Assembly (NCBI RefSeq): GCF_030123405.1
Contig: NZ_CP126110.1
Location: 1,054,001-1,118,000, forward strand
Direction of reading: 5' to 3'
Length of the DNA stretch: 64,000 bases
Source of the DNA: Neobacillus sp. WH10
GTDB taxonomy: Bacteria > Bacillota > Bacilli > Bacillales > Cytobacillaceae
Below the pieces are notes generated by a model. The model had not been told where the DNA came from. It saw nothing but the letters and a program-made list of their open reading frames with translations, and did not search any database. This document shows, one piece after another, positions 1 through 8,907 of the stretch (position 1 is its first letter; every line of letters starts with the position of its first letter). Made by a program: the position numbers and the translations under genes.

Positions 1-1
1 C

Positions 2-403
2 AACCTGATTCCGGTCCTGACAGTAGAAGAGAACATTACCCTGCCACTCTTGCTAGATGAACATAAGGTCGACAAGAAACAGTTTAATGATATCGTTAAG
101 ATTCTTAATTTAGAGAATCGCTTAAACCATCTCCCTAATCAGCTATCCGGCGGGCAGCAACAACGGGTGTCGATCGGCCGGGCGCTGATTAGTAATCCTG
201 CTATTATGCTTGCCGATGAGCCAACAGGTAATCTAGATAGTAAGAATAGTAGTGAAATTATTGATTTATTAAAAATGTTTAATAAAACATTTAAACAAAC
301 GCTGCTAGTTATTACCCATGATGAACGGATTGCCTTGCAAGCAGACAGAGTTATTGCAATTGAGGATGGCAGAATCGCCAAGGACGAGGTGATTCGTCCG
401 TGA
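2..403 (+). CDS. ABC transporter ATP-binding protein, 5' truncated by window edge
   Basis: The reading frame is open from base 2, so only the C-terminal part (134 codons) of the ATPase is present. It powers the permease encoded next, probably for lipid, peptide or antibiotic export or resistance (MacB/BceA-like superfamily). The ABC signature LSGGQQQRVS, a Walker B ending in DEPTGNLDS and the H-loop VITHD are all intact; Walker A lies upstream of the window. Its TGA overlaps the GTG start of the permease, indicating translational coupling. The internal TTG at 50 is not a real start, because conserved sequence typical of the region after the Q-loop (NLIPVLTVEENI) lies before it. Confidence 0.93.
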   Translation, partial: NLIPVLTVEENITLPLLLDEHKVDKKQFNDIVKILNLENRLNHLPNQLSGGQQQRVSIGRALISNPAIMLADEPTGNLDSKNSSEIIDLLKMFNKTFKQTLLVITHDERIALQADRVIAIEDGRIAKDEVIRP

Positions 404-2994
404 ATATTGTGAATAAATTAACGGTCCGGCATTTGAAGCAAAACAAAAGGCGGACGCTAGTGACCATCATTGGCGTCATTATTTCTGTCGCCATGGTGAC
501 AGCAGTGGCAACCCTTGGTGTCTCTTTTATGGATTTAATGCAAAGGCAGACGATTGCAAGTGAAGGTGAGTGGCATGTCCTATACAAGGATGTGAACAAA
601 GAGCAGCTTAAGGCGATTAAAAACGATGAGGAAACAAAAAAGGTTGTCCTTTCACGTGACCGTGGCTACGCCCTTTTAGAAGGCGGACAAAATGAGAGCA
701 AGCCATATTTGTTTATCAAGGAGTATAATGCCCAAGGGTTTAAACAGTTTCCGATTGAATTAAGTAAAGGGCGGATGCCAAAAGCAAGTAATGAGGTTGT
801 TCTTTCTGAGCACATAACCTCGAACGCAAAAGTAGAATACAAGATTGGTGATAAATTAACCCTTGAAGTTGGACAACGTACAATGCCTGGTGTTAGTGAC
901 CATGTCTTCGGACAAGAGGATCCATTACAATTAGAGGATGAGAAAACGTCTGAGAGTGTGACGAATAAAACAACGAAAAGCTACACGGTCGTAGGCTTCA
1001 TCAACCGTCCCACATGGGAAGCGACCTGGGCACCTGGGTATACGGTTATTAGCTATGTGGATGAAAATACGATTGGAGCGAACGATCCAGTCAATGCGAC
1101 AGTTGTGTTAAAAAAGGTCAATAGCTCCTTATACGATCATGCGAAGGACTTGGCAAAGCAAAACAAAATAGGAGTACCCAAATTTAATAATGAGTTATTG
1201 CGCTATTACGGGGTGACAAATAATGATAACCTGAACAGTATGTTGTTTTCATTATCAGCCATCATTATGGCGGTCATTATCATTGGTTCTATTTCATTAA
1301 TCTATAATGCCTTCGCTATCTCTGTTTCAGAACGTTCCCGTCATTTAGGGATGCTCGCAAGTGTTGGGGCAACGAAAAGACAGAAGCGAAACTCGGTGTT
1401 TTTCGAAGGAATCATCATTGGTGTAATCAGTATCCCGATTGGAATCATTTGTGGTCTTCTTGGAATAGGAGTTACCTTTTGGTCGATTAATTCCGTCATT
1501 CAAGGTGCATTAGGGGTGACGGAAAAATTAACTGTGGTGGTTACACCCCTCTCCATTTTGATTGCCTGTGCAATTTCGATGGTGACGATAGTGATCTCAA
1601 CGTATCTTCCAGCCATTAAGGCATCTAGAATCTCCGCCATTGATGCAATCCGTCTAACAACGGAGGTTAAGCTTACAGGTAAAGCAGTGAAAACATCGAA
1701 GTTCGTTCGCAAGTTTTTTGGAATTGAAGCAGAAATAGGTTTAAAGAATTTAAAGAGAAACAAACGCAAGTACCAAGCAACGGTATTCTCACTTGTTATC
1801 AGTATCGTTCTATTTTTAACAGTATCATTTTTTACATCCAATATGAAAAAATCGCTTGTACTCTCACAGGATAGGATAAGTTATGATATTTCTGTTTCTA
1901 GCGGCAATTTAACCGAAAAAGATTTTCGGCTGCTGAAATCATTTTCTTCTCTTGAGGATGTAACGGAATCAAGTGTGGTGAGAGAGTTAAATATGAATAC
2001 CTGGATCAACGAGGCATCTCTCGCGGATGAATTACAAAAAATGGTGAAGCAGGATAAGAATATGCTTGAGAACGGAAAATTCTCTTATTCTGTGCAAATC
2101 GATGCATTAAATGAGGAAAATCTAAAGGCTTATGCAAAGGAAATTGGCGCTGATTATAAAGAATTGACAAATCGGGACCATATGACGGGCATTGTAATTG
2201 ATACAATCCCTTATGAGGATACGACAACAGGGAAATATGTTGAAGGAAAGGCCATCCATATGGAAGCAGGCCAAAGTATCGATTTAAATTTTAACTATGA
2301 AGACAGCAAAAATGAGACCTTAATAAACAAAGTGAAAATTGTCGCTTTGACTGATCAAATGCCGATGGGGATTTCACCGGCGGGAATCGGCGGAATAAAC
2401 ATCATCGTGTCAGAAAAAGGAATGGAACAGCTGCTGAATGAAAAGTTGCATTCTTATGTTCAGACCTCTCTTTATCTGAAGAGCAAGGACCCGATGAAAA
2501 CACAGGAGGAAATCGAAGAAATTAAAGAGAGCAAAATGTATGTTCACAATGTATATCAAGGAAGACAGCAGGAAGAACAGATGATCATGCTCATGTCGGT
2601 ATTTACGTATGGCTTTATTGCGTTAATTAGCGCAATTTCGATTGCGAATATATTCAATACTATTTCGACTTCGATTTCCCTAAGAAAACGGGAATTTGCA
2701 ATGCTGAAATCGGTGGGAATGACGCCAAAAGGCTTTAATAAAATGATCAACTATGAAAGTATTTTTTATGGCATAAAGTCGCTGCTTTATGGACTTCCGA
2801 TTAGCATTGCCGTGATGTATTTGATCTATAGAGCATTGATGAACAGTTTCAGCTATGGATTCACCCTGCCTTGGATCAGTATGATCTATGTGGTTGCCGC
2901 CGTATTTGTCATCGTAGGCTCAGCCATGCTCTACTCCAGCTCCAAAGTTAAAAAGGAAAACATCGTTGATACCTTAAAACAAGAAAATATATAA
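400..2994 (+). CDS. ABC transporter permease, FtsX/MacB family (864 aa)
   Basis: Membrane subunit of the exporter whose ATPase ends at 403. It has one N-terminal membrane segment (about residues 18-42), a large extracellular domain, an FtsX membrane block (about 278-410), a second N-terminal-type segment (about 459-481), a second extracellular domain and a final three-helix FtsX block (about 727-848). This duplicated FtsX layout is typical of large Bacillales permeases. The GTG start overlaps the preceding stop. No BceRS-like sensor genes are visible on this side, so the substrate is unknown. The gene ends just before a strong hairpin at about 3000-3046. Confidence 0.93.
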   Translation: MNIVNKLTVRHLKQNKRRTLVTIIGVIISVAMVTAVATLGVSFMDLMQRQTIASEGEWHVLYKDVNKEQLKAIKNDEETKKVVLSRDRGYALLEGGQNESKPYLFIKEYNAQGFKQFPIELSKGRMPKASNEVVLSEHITSNAKVEYKIGDKLTLEVGQRTMPGVSDHVFGQEDPLQLEDEKTSESVTNKTTKSYTVVGFINRPTWEATWAPGYTVISYVDENTIGANDPVNATVVLKKVNSSLYDHAKDLAKQNKIGVPKFNNELLRYYGVTNNDNLNSMLFSLSAIIMAVIIIGSISLIYNAFAISVSERSRHLGMLASVGATKRQKRNSVFFEGIIIGVISIPIGIICGLLGIGVTFWSINSVIQGALGVTEKLTVVVTPLSILIACAISMVTIVISTYLPAIKASRISAIDAIRLTTEVKLTGKAVKTSKFVRKFFGIEAEIGLKNLKRNKRKYQATVFSLVISIVLFLTVSFFTSNMKKSLVLSQDRISYDISVSSGNLTEKDFRLLKSFSSLEDVTESSVVRELNMNTWINEASLADELQKMVKQDKNMLENGKFSYSVQIDALNEENLKAYAKEIGADYKELTNRDHMTGIVIDTIPYEDTTTGKYVEGKAIHMEAGQSIDLNFNYEDSKNETLINKVKIVALTDQMPMGISPAGIGGINIIVSEKGMEQLLNEKLHSYVQTSLYLKSKDPMKTQEEIEEIKESKMYVHNVYQGRQQEEQMIMLMSVFTYGFIALISAISIANIFNTISTSISLRKREFAMLKSVGMTPKGFNKMINYESIFYGIKSLLYGLPISIAVMYLIYRALMNSFSYGFTLPWISMIYVVAAVFVIVGSAMLYSSSKVKKENIVDTLKQENI

Positions 2995-2998
2995 GAAA

Positions 2999-3046
2999 GG
3001 GTGTCAGGCACCATGTGAATTTTTCACATGGTGCTTCTATTTTTTG
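2999..3046 (+). terminator. Hairpin terminator carrying the GGTGTCAGGCACC motif
   Basis: Arms GCACCATGTGAA and TTCACATGGTGC close over TTT, followed by a T-rich run. This is a right-truncated copy of the 45-bp hairpin that is complete at 13410 and 43151. Confidence 0.7.
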
Positions 3047-3181
3047 TAGGAATTCAACGAAAAGGATGGTAAAATTATGTAAAAATACAATTATATGAAA
3101 ATCTTAAGGGGTAAATGAAGAACGGTTGTATTATTTGGAATTATGAGCCTGCCAAACGGACGGCTCTTTGTGTTAACCGAC

Positions 3182-3215
3182 AGGAAAATATAACTTTCCT
3201 ATCAGGCAATAGTGC
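3182..3215. repeat. Dispersed repeat, copy 1 (TATAACTTTCCTATCAGGCA)
   Basis: This copy shares 20 identical bases (TATAACTTTCCTATCAGGCA) with a second copy at about 54234-54253. The segment forms a small inverted repeat (AGGAAA...TTTCCT). A partial copy (CCTATCAGGCA) lies near 49950. Function is unknown; it sits just upstream of the 52-bp tandem array. Confidence 0.6.
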
Positions 3216-3300
3216 GTTAAGGAAAGCTTCATAGCATATGCGTTGTAGTCGAATAGCGATGCTTTTTGATGAACTAATCCTCTGTCTTCGTTTTACGGCC

Positions 3301-3715
3301 CCCGATGAAGTGGAAAAAAGAGCGGCCCGGTCACTCTGAAAGGTTGACAGTGCCCGATGAAGGTGAAAAAAGATTGGCCCGGTCACTCTGAAAGGTTGAC
3401 AGTGCCCGATGAAGTGGAAAAAAGAGCGGCCTGGTCACTCTGAAAGGTTGACAGTGCCCGATGAAGTGGAAAAAAGAGCGGCCCGGTCACTCTGAAAGGT
3501 TGACAGTGCCCGATGAAGTGGAAAAAAGAGCATCTCGGTCACTCTGAAAGAGTGACAGTGCCCGATGAAGGTGAAAAAAGAGCATCTCGGTCACTCTGAA
3601 AGGTTGACAGTGCCCGATGAAGGTGAAAAAAGAGCATCTCGGTCACTCTGAAAGAATGACAGTGCCCGATGAAGCGGAAAAAAGGATTGAGCGGGCACTA
3701 AGAAGGATTATAGTG
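3301..3715. repeat. Tandem array of 52-bp units (8 copies)
   Basis: Units begin with CCCGATGAAG at 3301, 3353, 3405, 3457, 3509, 3561, 3613 and 3665, an exact 52-bp period; the last copy is degenerate. Each unit has an A-rich run (GAAAAAAG) and an inverted repeat that is perfect in the unit at 3509 (GTCACTC-tgaaa-GAGTGAC). There is no alternation of conserved repeat and unique spacer, so it is not CRISPR. Short reading frames through it are periodic artefacts. It fills most of the gap between 2995 and 3778, which otherwise holds only a terminator and a dispersed repeat. Confidence 0.95.
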
Positions 3716-3778
3716 AACGAATATCGAAGAAACATAACACTGTGACTTCATGTTGAAATAAAGAAAGGTGGTATTTCA

Positions 3779-4378
3779 GTGAATTTTCAAGTGCAAAGTG
3801 GTGAGTTTCATACTTTAGATCAATTAGTAAAGTCCATTGACAATATACCTAGAAAACACTCTACGCTTCTTATCGGAATCGATGGCTGCGGCGGCTCAGG
3901 AAAAAGTACATTGGCAAATTTTTTAAAAGAGAAATGTTCCAACGTAACGATTGTGCATATGGACGATTTTTATTTTCATTCGGACCAAATTATCCATGAA
4001 CCACCAACACAAAAACCCTTAGGTGCAGATTGTGATTGGAAACGGGTATTAAATCAGGTGGTTGATCCAATTTGTCAAAATCAAAATGGGTATTATCAAC
4101 GTTTCGATTGGGAAACCGATCAGCTGGCAGAATGGCACACAGTTCCAATAGGAGGCACTGTCATTGTTGAAGGTGTGTATTCTACACGGAACGAATTATC
4201 AAGCCTTTATGATTTTACTATTTGGGTCGATTGCCCGAGAGAGACAAGGTTACTAAGAGGCATTGAAAGAGACGGAGGAGAAGCACGTGGGATGTGGGAA
4301 GATAATTGGATGATTTCTGAAGAAATGTACATGAAAGAACACAGACCCCACAATCGTTCAGACCTCGTAGTAGGATAA
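3779..4378 (+). CDS. Uridine kinase-like P-loop phosphotransferase (199 aa)
   Basis: Predicted cytoplasmic P-loop kinase of the uridine kinase/phosphoribulokinase type. The Walker A motif GCGGSGKST lies near residues 37-45, and the conserved stretch VHMDDFYF follows at about residue 60. A nucleoside or a related small molecule is the likely substrate, but this subfamily is not well characterised. The GTG start has a good upstream site (AAAGAAAGGTGG). The gene stands alone between the repeat array and a 14-bp-arm hairpin at 4378. Full-length for the family (about 200 aa). Confidence 0.82.
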   Translation: MNFQVQSGEFHTLDQLVKSIDNIPRKHSTLLIGIDGCGGSGKSTLANFLKEKCSNVTIVHMDDFYFHSDQIIHEPPTQKPLGADCDWKRVLNQVVDPICQNQNGYYQRFDWETDQLAEWHTVPIGGTVIVEGVYSTRNELSSLYDFTIWVDCPRETRLLRGIERDGGEARGMWEDNWMISEEMYMKEHRPHNRSDLVVG

Positions 4379-4414
4379 TGGACGTTTAAAAAAATTTCTC
4401 TTTTAAACGTCCAT
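4378..4414. terminator. Perfect hairpin between convergent genes
   Basis: The 14-bp perfect arms ATGGACGTTTAAAA and TTTTAAACGTCCAT are separated by 9 nt. They lie between the converging genes ending at 4378 and 4435, so this probably acts as a bidirectional terminator, although the T-run outside the stem is weak. Confidence 0.6.
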
Positions 4415-4434
4415 ACAAAGCAATGAGCGTGCGT

Positions 4435-4776
4435 TTATTTCAATGTTTCCTTGAAAGTAATCTTGATGACTTTTTCAGTTTTATTGTTAAATTCAATATT
4501 CACGAAAACACCGAATTCTCTACTGTTATCTTTTAACCAAAGTTTGAATTTTTCAGTTGTGGAATTTGGGCCGCTTTTTCTCCCGATATGCAGATAATCA
4601 ATTATTTTAGCATTCGGATACTTTTCATGTGTTTTCTCCATTGCAAGGGTCCCCCATTTCGCATATGGAGGAATCGGTTTCTGTTGTGCAATGGCTGTAT
4701 TCAATAATTTCAGCGGAATTACACTCCCAGAGAAAAAAACAATTGTGGCAAACAAGCCTATCAGAAGTTTTCTCAT
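4435..4776 (-). CDS. Secreted DUF3889 family protein (113 aa)
   Basis: Small exported protein with an N-terminal signal segment (about residues 1-30, RKLL then a hydrophobic core ending before IAQQ). The mature part resembles the DUF3889 family (YqzG/YhdC of Bacillus): PPYAKWGTLAMEKT followed by a beta-rich C-terminal half. Function is unknown. It has no lipobox, so the protein is probably released or held by its signal anchor. A moderate ribosome site (AAGAAGGT) precedes the ATG on the minus strand. Confidence 0.8.
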   Translation of the reverse strand: MRKLLIGLFATIVFFSGSVIPLKLLNTAIAQQKPIPPYAKWGTLAMEKTHEKYPNAKIIDYLHIGRKSGPNSTTEKFKLWLKDNSREFGVFVNIEFNNKTEKVIKITFKETLK

Positions 4777-4882
4777 GTCATTACCTTCTTTGCTTTTATT
4801 CTTATCATGGCATTTTTGTTCTTAATTTATGAAACCTGATTTTGAAATGGTCAGTGAAGCTAAACTTGAGGAGGTTTTATTA

Positions 4883-5710
4883 ATGGGGTCCAATAAGAAC
4901 GAATTACCCTTTCGGAAATTACAGTGGATCGGGCAGGAAGCTCCTTATATCAATCAAATTAAAATAGAGGTATGCGATCAAATGATTATTGGGAGATATG
5001 GTGGGAATCGGCAAGCAGGGGCTTATAAGAATGAAGATGGAGCAATGGTGGTAAAGGGGGCGGATTGGGAATTCGCCATGGTTCTAGATGGACATAACAG
5101 TGCTGAAAGTGTCAAATTGGTGCTGAAAACCATTGATAATGAGTGGGAAAAGCTAGCCGCCTTTTTAGACGAACCTGTAAAAATCGCCTTTCAATTATTT
5201 GAGAACCATATCCTCTCTGTTTTTCAATCTCCTGCTTTTCTGGAAGCCTGCGAACAAATTCAAGGTGAAACAGCCTGCCTTCTATGTGTAAGAAAAGAAA
5301 ATTACTTATGGTGGCTGTCAGTAGGTGATTGCGTACTCTATCTCCTTCATGAAGACCTACATCAATTTGGACAATACGCCCTAAACCAGCGTCAATTTTT
5401 TGAATGGATTGGACAAGTCAATACGTTTTCATTACCAGTACCTTGTTATTCGTCTGGGATCCGAGAACTAAGAACAGGCTCAAATCGAATTGTCTTGATA
5501 ACAGATGGTGTTTTAGAGTGTGGTGGTCGATATTATGAAACTCCTTCGCGACTTTACACAGATTGTTATGAAGGGGAAGTCCATACAAATGTAGAGCATA
5601 TTTTGCAACATGTTCATGAAAACTTTGGCCAGGATAGTGCGACAATTATTTGCTGGGATTATCACAATTCGCATCCCGTAACCTATCCTAGTAATCAACC
5701 AATGAGGTGA
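4883..5710 (+). CDS. PP2C-like serine/threonine phosphatase domain protein (275 aa)
   Basis: Predicted metal-dependent protein phosphatase of the PP2C/SpoIIE superfamily. Recognisable motifs in order are NEDG, LDGH (family DGH metal motif), GETACLL, VGDCVLYL (GDS-type), LITDGV (metal Asp) and a final DSATII (metal Asp), so the metal-binding acids are present. An ATG at 4829 is possible, but ATG 4883 follows a near-perfect AGGAGG at 8 nt spacing and is preferred. The gene nearly touches the next one, so the two are probably cotranscribed. No partner kinase is nearby; the target is unknown. Confidence 0.8.
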   Translation: MGSNKNELPFRKLQWIGQEAPYINQIKIEVCDQMIIGRYGGNRQAGAYKNEDGAMVVKGADWEFAMVLDGHNSAESVKLVLKTIDNEWEKLAAFLDEPVKIAFQLFENHILSVFQSPAFLEACEQIQGETACLLCVRKENYLWWLSVGDCVLYLLHEDLHQFGQYALNQRQFFEWIGQVNTFSLPVPCYSSGIRELRTGSNRIVLITDGVLECGGRYYETPSRLYTDCYEGEVHTNVEHILQHVHENFGQDSATIICWDYHNSHPVTYPSNQPMR

Positions 5711-5715
5711 ATGAT

Positions 5716-6387
5716 ATGTATCGTATTTTAGAAGATCATGTAGTTAGAAATGAGTATTCGACCATCCCCTATACGTGGATTCGAAGGGAAGAACCGAATC
5801 ATGCAATTTGTATCATGCTGCCTGGTCTCGGTTATAGTACTCAGCGGCCGCTGTTTCATTATGCGACAGGCATGTGTTTGAACCATAATATCGATGTTCT
5901 TCAAATTAATTATCATTTTGCAAAAAATGAACAGTTTAAAAAGCTTAGTGAAACAGATCAAGATCAATGGATGTATGAAGATGTGAAGGCAGTGGTTGAT
6001 GAAGTTCTAAAGGAGACCGTGTACAAACATTGTATCCTGATGAGTAAATCGATTGGAACAATTCCGATGGCAATGGAATGGACCGAAAAAAATTACATCA
6101 AGAATACGATTGGCGTTTGGTTAACACCACTAATGAAGGATGACAATGTGTTCCAGGCATTATTAAATACCGATCGGCCATCACTTTGTGTGATTGGAGA
6201 TCATGATCATCATTTTATCAAAGAGAGAATTTCTTCCTTGAAAAATAATAATCTTGTTAGCACAGTTGTGATTCCGAATGCAGACCATGGTTTAGAGATA
6301 AAAGGTGATATATTAGCATCGATCGAAGCGATAAAAGAAGTTATCGAACGAGTTCAGGAATTTATGATTAAATTTAGTAAAGGATGA
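5716..6387 (+). CDS. Alpha/beta hydrolase fold protein (223 aa)
   Basis: Predicted alpha/beta hydrolase. The elements visible are PGLGYST near the oxyanion region, a nucleophile elbow SKSIGT, an acid-bearing GDHDHHF and the catalytic-His context NADHGLE. ATG 5716 has a GAGGTG site 6 nt upstream and is preferred to the GTG at 5707 that overlaps the previous stop. It follows the PP2C-like gene by 5 nt, suggesting a two-gene operon. Substrate unknown; esterase, thioesterase and peptidase roles are all possible. Confidence 0.78.
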   Translation: MYRILEDHVVRNEYSTIPYTWIRREEPNHAICIMLPGLGYSTQRPLFHYATGMCLNHNIDVLQINYHFAKNEQFKKLSETDQDQWMYEDVKAVVDEVLKETVYKHCILMSKSIGTIPMAMEWTEKNYIKNTIGVWLTPLMKDDNVFQALLNTDRPSLCVIGDHDHHFIKERISSLKNNNLVSTVVIPNADHGLEIKGDILASIEAIKEVIERVQEFMIKFSKG

Positions 6388-6445
6388 TGATCGCGAAACC
6401 TTTTTTTGAATACTTCGTCTCTTTTTTTAAAAGGAGTGAATGACC

Positions 6446-7276
6446 ATGTTCAAAAGGACGTTCTTCATCGTTTTTATTGCATTACTATGTGCTTTTATCA
6501 CGGGATGCCAATTAGATAAAGCTAATTCAGATGACCACACTAATAAAAGTGGAGAAATTGAAAAACCTACTAAAAACGAAGTGATAGAAAGTCATGGAGG
6601 GCTAGAAAACCTAGAACGATTAGATCTTTTTGTGAAAAATACACAAAGTGGAAAAAAGGATAAGGTTCGACTAACTCGATATACGATTGAGGGGGATCCT
6701 ATTTTTCAAGATTTAGAATATGATGGATCCAAATTAGCGATTAAAATAGATACTACGAAAGATAAATTTGGCCAGGGAGAAATAAGAACCTACGTCTGTA
6801 ACGGGATTCAAAAACAGGAATCCAATACTGAAACAAAATATATAATTGAAGAATGTCCAGATCTAAGTGATTTATTAACCATTTCCCACGATGTTGATCA
6901 ACAAGATTATTTTGCTTTTAAGTTAAAGTATGGTGTAGGTTTGAAAAACAAAATCGATACCAAAAACCAAGAAATAATAAAGGATTTGAAAAACGGAAAT
7001 ACCGCTGCTATAAGTGATTTTCAGTTTTCAAAAGATGAAATGAACAAAATCTACAAACTGATGATTCTATCCAATTACCTTGGTGAAAAGAATCTTTCAA
7101 AAAAATGTAATAAGCAGACATATGAAAGCTATGAATTGAACGTATGGATTAATGGAGGCGAACGCCACTTTGAATGGACGGAATGTGATAACAGTAAGGA
7201 TGGCAAGGAAATGACTCAGTTAGTCCATGACATACTTGAAATCTTAAAGAATAACTCGACCTATCAAACACTCTAA
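6446..7276 (+). CDS. DUF4362 lipoprotein (276 aa)
   Basis: Membrane-anchored lipoprotein. A short charged start is followed by a hydrophobic stretch and the lipobox ITGC (Cys about residue 21). The mature region resembles DUF4362, with NEVIESHGGLENLERLDLF and YTIEGDPIFQDLEYDG segments. Function is unknown. ATG 6446 is 9 nt from AAGGAG and is better placed than ATG 6440. It may be a single-gene unit, followed by a hairpin at 7353. Confidence 0.85.
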   Translation: MFKRTFFIVFIALLCAFITGCQLDKANSDDHTNKSGEIEKPTKNEVIESHGGLENLERLDLFVKNTQSGKKDKVRLTRYTIEGDPIFQDLEYDGSKLAIKIDTTKDKFGQGEIRTYVCNGIQKQESNTETKYIIEECPDLSDLLTISHDVDQQDYFAFKLKYGVGLKNKIDTKNQEIIKDLKNGNTAAISDFQFSKDEMNKIYKLMILSNYLGEKNLSKKCNKQTYESYELNVWINGGERHFEWTECDNSKDGKEMTQLVHDILEILKNNSTYQTL

Positions 7277-7352
7277 TAGGGTCAAATCATAAAAAATGGG
7301 AGGATGACCTATTAGTAGTCTCGATCATATAGAGAAAAGTAATTTTAAACAA

Positions 7353-7381
7353 AAAGGCTTGGTTTTGAAACCAAGTCCTTT
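7353..7381. terminator. Hairpin terminator between convergent genes
   Basis: AAGG-CTTGGTTT and AAACCAAG-tCCTT form a stem over a 2-nt loop between the lipoprotein gene and the converging VOC gene. Confidence 0.6.
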
Positions 7382-7431
7382 ATCGATGTTTTGTTTTAGA
7401 TTATCCACTCTTTTAGCTGAAAGTAATTTAA

Positions 7432-7809
7432 TTATTGGCACACCCCTAAAGGATTTCCATCAGGGTCATAAAAGGTAAAAAACTTTGTAGTTCCTTCTCC
7501 ACCAATAGAATTCACTATGACATTCTTTTCAACTAATAACCTGTGGGTTTCTTCAATATCAAAAGATATAAAATTATAATATTTGCCTACGCCAAAGTTA
7601 TTATCAGGAAACTTCATTGGTTGATGGTTAAGTGTTCTTACAAGACATACCACCGTTTGAGATTTTTCTGCTATCTGCATTATAGCTGCTTCTTCTTCAA
7701 GATAAATAAGTGTAAAGCCAAGTTTCTCTTCATACCATTTTGCCGATAATTTAGGGTCTTTGACTGGAATAAATGCACCTTCCATACCTTGCAATAATGC
7801 TTTGGTCAT
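7432..7809 (-). CDS. VOC (glyoxalase/bleomycin-resistance) family protein (125 aa)
   Basis: Single-module vicinal-oxygen-chelate protein, probably a dimeric metalloenzyme or ligand-binding resistance protein. It shows the family pattern: FIPVKDPKLSAKWYEEKLGF at the N-terminus and FFTFYDPDGNPLGVCQ at the C-terminus. AAGGAG precedes the ATG. A paralogue lies directly upstream on the same strand (7855-8271), 45 nt away, so the two are probably an operon or a duplication. Specific substrate unknown. Confidence 0.85.
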   Translation of the reverse strand: MTKALLQGMEGAFIPVKDPKLSAKWYEEKLGFTLIYLEEEAAIMQIAEKSQTVVCLVRTLNHQPMKFPDNNFGVGKYYNFISFDIEETHRLLVEKNVIVNSIGGEGTTKFFTFYDPDGNPLGVCQ

Positions 7810-7854
7810 ACTTTTTAGCTCCTTACTATTCGTTCAATAACAATAGTTTTGTTA

Positions 7855-8271
7855 CTACGAGATCAAAAATTTTTCTTTAAAGATTGGACTTAATTCACTC
7901 CACACATCAAATTTATTACCATCTAAATCATAGAATACGAAGTTTTTTCCAGAATGTCCTCTGTTTTCAATTTTTCCAACTCGTATCTCTTTTTCTGTAA
8001 AATCTCTATGTATAGATTCTAAGGCATTTAATCCATTCACCTCAAATGTTAAAGAGAAACGCTCCACACCGTAAATATCATAGAAATTGGAACTTTGATT
8101 TTTTTTAGATTTCACAAGAAAAATGCTTTGGTTTGCAAAATTTAGAATTGCTTTGTCTTCGTCTTTGTAGCTAAGCTCTGCACCTAATTTGTTTACATAC
8201 CAATCTGAAGAAAGTTCTACATCCGTTACTGGAATATAAGTAGTACCAACCCTTAATAATTTTTCACTCAT
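7855..8271 (-). CDS. VOC family protein (138 aa)
   Basis: Second VOC protein, related in layout to its neighbour: YIPVTDVELSSDWYVNKLGA near the start and FVFYDLDGNKFDVWSE near the end. The first gene of a probable two-gene unit read leftward; a GGGGG ribosome site precedes the start. Could bind a small hydrophobic ligand or metal; no specific function can be assigned. Confidence 0.83.
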   Translation of the reverse strand: MSEKLLRVGTTYIPVTDVELSSDWYVNKLGAELSYKDEDKAILNFANQSIFLVKSKKNQSSNFYDIYGVERFSLTFEVNGLNALESIHRDFTEKEIRVGKIENRGHSGKNFVFYDLDGNKFDVWSELSPIFKEKFLIS

Positions 8272-8572
8272 TCATTGTCCCCCTTTCATAATCTTTGTTA
8301 TATATTTCTCCTTTTATTTTATTTCCTCCTTCAAAATGACAGAATTTTCTTATTCTCATATAAAATGGACAAGTGAATTAGTCTTGGAATTACATATACG
8401 GATTCACTTAAGTTTTACAGTAGATACACTCTTTTTACATCCAACTAATTTTGTTCTTATCGCATAAATATAAAAAAGAGACGTGTCAAACAAATAAAAA
8501 ATATACTAACAAGGAAAACATTACCTTTTTGTTGAATTTGTATTTCTAGAAAAAGAATAAGGGGGGATTTTC
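8272..8572. other. Divergent intergenic region
   Basis: AT-rich gap between the leftward VOC pair and the rightward membrane-protein gene. It must hold promoters for both. No operator, RNA element or short gene was recognised. Confidence 0.6.
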
Positions 8573-8887
8573 ATGTCAAAACAAAAAATAAAAGAATTAA
8601 CTACTGTATCATCCTTACTAATAGGCGGTGGTCTGCTGCTGATGTTTTTAAGCTATTACTGGGGTACTTCTTTTGGCGAAATATGGCTTGAAAGTAATTT
8701 AACATCGGAAATAAATGATTATGATTTATTAGTTACCACCCTCGTGCGAAATTTTGTCATTATCGGCTCCATCCTATTTGGCTCAGGTGTATTAATGGGG
8801 GTTCTATCTTACCTGTACTTCGTGCAATCTGGGGAAAAAGTGCATCCGACAAACATGGAAGCAGGTGCAAATGAAGTGAAGCATTAG
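8573..8887 (+). CDS. Small two-helix membrane protein, unknown (104 aa)
   Basis: Two predicted membrane helices (about residues 14-31 and 60-83) are separated by an acidic outer loop and followed by a short polar tail. The ribosome site GGGGGG is well placed. It sits 20 nt upstream of the NAT-like gene and may be cotranscribed with it and the following GNAT. Family not recognised. Confidence 0.65.
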   Translation: MSKQKIKELTTVSSLLIGGGLLLMFLSYYWGTSFGEIWLESNLTSEINDYDLLVTTLVRNFVIIGSILFGSGVLMGVLSYLYFVQSGEKVHPTNMEAGANEVKH

Positions 8888-8907
8888 GATAGGTGGAGTG
8901 TTTTACA

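Noticed and set aside
1500..1841. Reverse-strand frame inside the FtsX permease gene
   Set aside because: Shadow of the coding strand without a ribosome site.
3115..3234. 38-codon ORF after AAGGGG
   Set aside because: Spacing to the ATG is too short and the frame runs through a dispersed repeat.
3141..3386. Reverse-strand frame across the first tandem array
   Set aside because: Composed of repeat units plus flanking repeat; no ribosome site.
3301..3715. CRISPR array
   Set aside because: The whole 52-bp unit is conserved; there are no unique spacers and no cas genes.
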